Source: Gammaproteobacteria bacterium
Lineage (GTDB): Bacteria > Pseudomonadota > Gammaproteobacteria > HK1
Reading direction: 5' to 3'
Assembly (NCBI GenBank): GCA_020444775.1
Contig: JAGRHX010000436.1
Coordinates: 1 to 11,438, forward strand
DNA: 11,438 nucleotides
The notes below the pieces were generated by a model that had not been told where the DNA came from, made no database searches, and worked only from the letters and a program-made list of their open reading frames with translations. The stretch's first letter is position 1. Every line of letters begins with the position of its first letter. Positions 10,359 to 11,438 of the stretch are shown piece by piece. The position numbers were made by a program, and so were the translations under genes.

Positions 10359-10649
10359 TCACCCGTCCTGCAACCAGGCCGGGGTGCGCTTCGGTTGGCT
10401 GATGCGGACCCGCTTGTCGCGCGAGGTATGCCCGCTCAACAGCTGTACCTGGCTACGCCCGACGCCGAAGGCCTTGGCCATCAGGCGCAGAATCTTATCA
10501 TTCGCTGCGTTGTCTATGGGGGGATCGGTGACCCGGACCTTGAGTCGGTCGTTCTCGACACCGACTATCCGGTCCTGGCTGGCGCGTGGTTGCAGGCGCA
10601 GCTCCAGGATCCAGTCACCATCTTGCTGTTTGCACCACATGGGTTGCAT
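10359..10649 (-). CDS. yggU: YggU/DUF167 family protein
   Basis: Small cytoplasmic protein of 96 residues, the same length as E. coli YggU; function unknown. The DUF167 core is clear: LRLQPRASQDRIVGVENDRLKVRVTDPPIDNAANDKILRLMAKAFGVGRSQVQLLSGHTSRDKRVRI, quoted here in parts as LQPRASQDRI, LKVRVTDPPIDNAAN, LMAKAFGV and LLSGHTSRDKRVRI, giving a mixed alpha/beta fold. ATG 10649 has a G-rich Shine–Dalgarno-like run immediately upstream (GGGGGG, four bases before the start); ATG 10640 is a possible alternative. It follows yggT by 42 bases in the usual proC–yggT–yggU order, so it is probably co-transcribed with yggT and proC. The last dozen residues vary within the family. Confidence 0.92.
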   Translation of the reverse strand: MQPMWCKQQDGDWILELRLQPRASQDRIVGVENDRLKVRVTDPPIDNAANDKILRLMAKAFGVGRSQVQLLSGHTSRDKRVRISQPKRTPAWLQDG

Positions 10650-10691
10650 GTGTCCCCCCAGGGGTCCCCTCGCCGGGTTGCGAACGGTGTC

Positions 10692-11291
10692 TCAGAGGCC
10701 GGCTGCCAGCAGATACAGTGGTCTGACGAGCAGGATCCGCACCAGGTACAGGGCCAGCAGGGCGAGCATGGGTGAGAGGTCCAGGGTGCCGCCCAACGGT
10801 GGTAGCAGGCGACTGGCCGGGTTGAGGATGAGGCCGGCAATGGTGCTGATGACGCTGAGAATGGGGTTGTAACCCACCGGACCCGCGATGCCTAGAAGCT
10901 GCAGCCAGCTGATGAGCACCAGCACGATGATCACGACGAAGAACAGCGTGACGGCCAGATCGAGGGCGTCGGCGACCGCGGTCACCAGCCAGGAAGCCAG
11001 CGACAGGTTGATGCCACCGGTGAGGATGAGCTGCATCAGCAACACCTGGATGCCGGCCAGCGCGACCAGCAGCACCAACGAGGACAGATCCATCCCGGCC
11101 AGACCGGGGATCACCCGACGCATCGGCTTGAGCAGCGGTTGCGTGGCCTTGACCACTGCTTGCGACAGCGGGTTGTAGAAGTCAGCGCGGGCCAGCTGCA
11201 GCAGGAATCGACACAGCACGATCGCCATGTAGATGCCGAACACGAACTGCACGATCAGTCCGGCGGCCTCCTGGAATGGATTCATCCCCAT
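10692..11291 (-). CDS. yggT: YggT family integral membrane protein
   Basis: Inner-membrane protein of 199 residues (E. coli YggT has 188). Two tandem YggT units are visible, each a hydrophobic helix followed by an amphipathic segment and NP motif: FYNPLSQAVVKATQPLLKP and, later, YNPILSVISTIAGLILNP. About four membrane helices lie near residues 9–31, 68–91, 106–133 and 170–196. The family is broadly conserved; links to osmotic tolerance, division or thylakoid organisation have been reported in various organisms, and no catalytic residues are known. The ATG at 11291 shares its A with the proC TGA, indicating coupling; ATG 11285 and TTG 11294 are other possible starts. Confidence 0.93.
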   Translation of the reverse strand: MGMNPFQEAAGLIVQFVFGIYMAIVLCRFLLQLARADFYNPLSQAVVKATQPLLKPMRRVIPGLAGMDLSSLVLLVALAGIQVLLMQLILTGGINLSLASWLVTAVADALDLAVTLFFVVIIVLVLISWLQLLGIAGPVGYNPILSVISTIAGLILNPASRLLPPLGGTLDLSPMLALLALYLVRILLVRPLYLLAAGL

Positions 11292-11437
11292 CAATCTGCT
11301 CCGTCGCCCTGAGCCAGCTGATCGCCAAGCTCGACGGCCCGATCACGAGCGCCCGTCAGCGCTCGCTCGACCAGCTCGGGCAGTCCGCCGGTGTCGAATA
11401 TCTGCAACGCCCGCTCGGTGGTGCCACCGGGCGAGGT
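11291..11437 (-). CDS. proC: pyrroline-5-carboxylate reductase, C-terminal part
   Basis: Last 48 residues of ProC, which reduces pyrroline-5-carboxylate to proline with NAD(P)H in the last step of proline synthesis. The visible part opens inside the conserved TSPGGTTERAL motif (the substrate- and dimer-contacting C-terminal helix pair), followed by QIFDTGGLPELVERALTGA and a typical charged tail ending in GAD. The N-terminal dinucleotide-binding domain is beyond the window. Its position ahead of yggT is the conserved bacterial arrangement. The stop overlaps the yggT ATG by one base. Confidence 0.95.
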   Translation of the reverse strand, partial: TSPGGTTERALQIFDTGGLPELVERALTGARDRAVELGDQLAQGDGAD

Positions 11438-11438
11438 G

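Noticed and set aside
10015..10362. Open frame on the – strand (115 residues) with Gly-Arg-Gln repeats, between yggU and metX
   Set aside because: It is produced by the tandem 12-base repeat lacking stops. It overlaps the metX N-terminus, has no ribosome-binding site and no recognisable domain.
9973..10872. 299-residue + strand frame with Leu-Ser-Pro repeats
   Set aside because: Antisense to metX, yggU and yggT, all with clear family motifs. Its composition is that of a shadow frame in GC-rich DNA.

Overview
The window is a high-GC stretch of bacterial core chromosome. It most likely comes from a gammaproteobacterium of the Chromatiales/Ectothiorhodospiraceae type. That placement is inferred from gene order (dut–algC–argB–slmA and proC–yggT–yggU–metX–metW, with pyrE divergent from an exoIII/crc-type gene) and from protein similarity recalled from memory; no database search was possible. 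I see no tRNA, rRNA, CRISPR array, insertion sequence or phage gene.

Left part (1–5569, + strand): the 3' end of dut, then a long membrane-anchored AlgC/phosphomannomutase-like gene, argB, slmA and a YgjP-type M48 metallohydrolase gene. argB and slmA share one base of their stop and start codons, and slmA runs almost directly into ygjP, so these three probably form one transcript. Middle part: a DUF4124 coiled-coil exported protein (– strand) converges on ygjP. A 327-base gap with two small dyads follows, then pyrE (– strand), which is divergent from an AP endonuclease/exonuclease III gene (+ strand). The pyrE/exoIII arrangement matches the pyrE–crc locus of Pseudomonas, but here the nuclease residues are intact.

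Right part (8278–11438, – strand): proC (partial)–yggT–yggU–metX–metW. The proC/yggT and metX/metW junctions are one-base stop/start overlaps, which suggests translational coupling. A 270-base gap between yggU and metX holds a tandem 12-base repeat and a separate 7-bp inverted repeat.

The functions are housekeeping: dUTP removal, arginine, pyrimidine, methionine and proline synthesis, division-site control and base-excision repair. The most unusual item is the AlgC-like protein. It keeps the whole phosphohexomutase fold and the Mg-binding DGDGDR loop, but the phosphoserine is glycine (TGSHNP became GGGHWP). The sugar-specificity loop (GEMSGH became GSADGH), the phosphate loop (RASNTTP became RPAARTH) and the Lys and His of two further active-site segments are also replaced. 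It looks like a membrane-tethered pseudoenzyme with a periplasmic domain of about 218 residues, possibly a sensor or scaffold, sitting at the normal algC locus.
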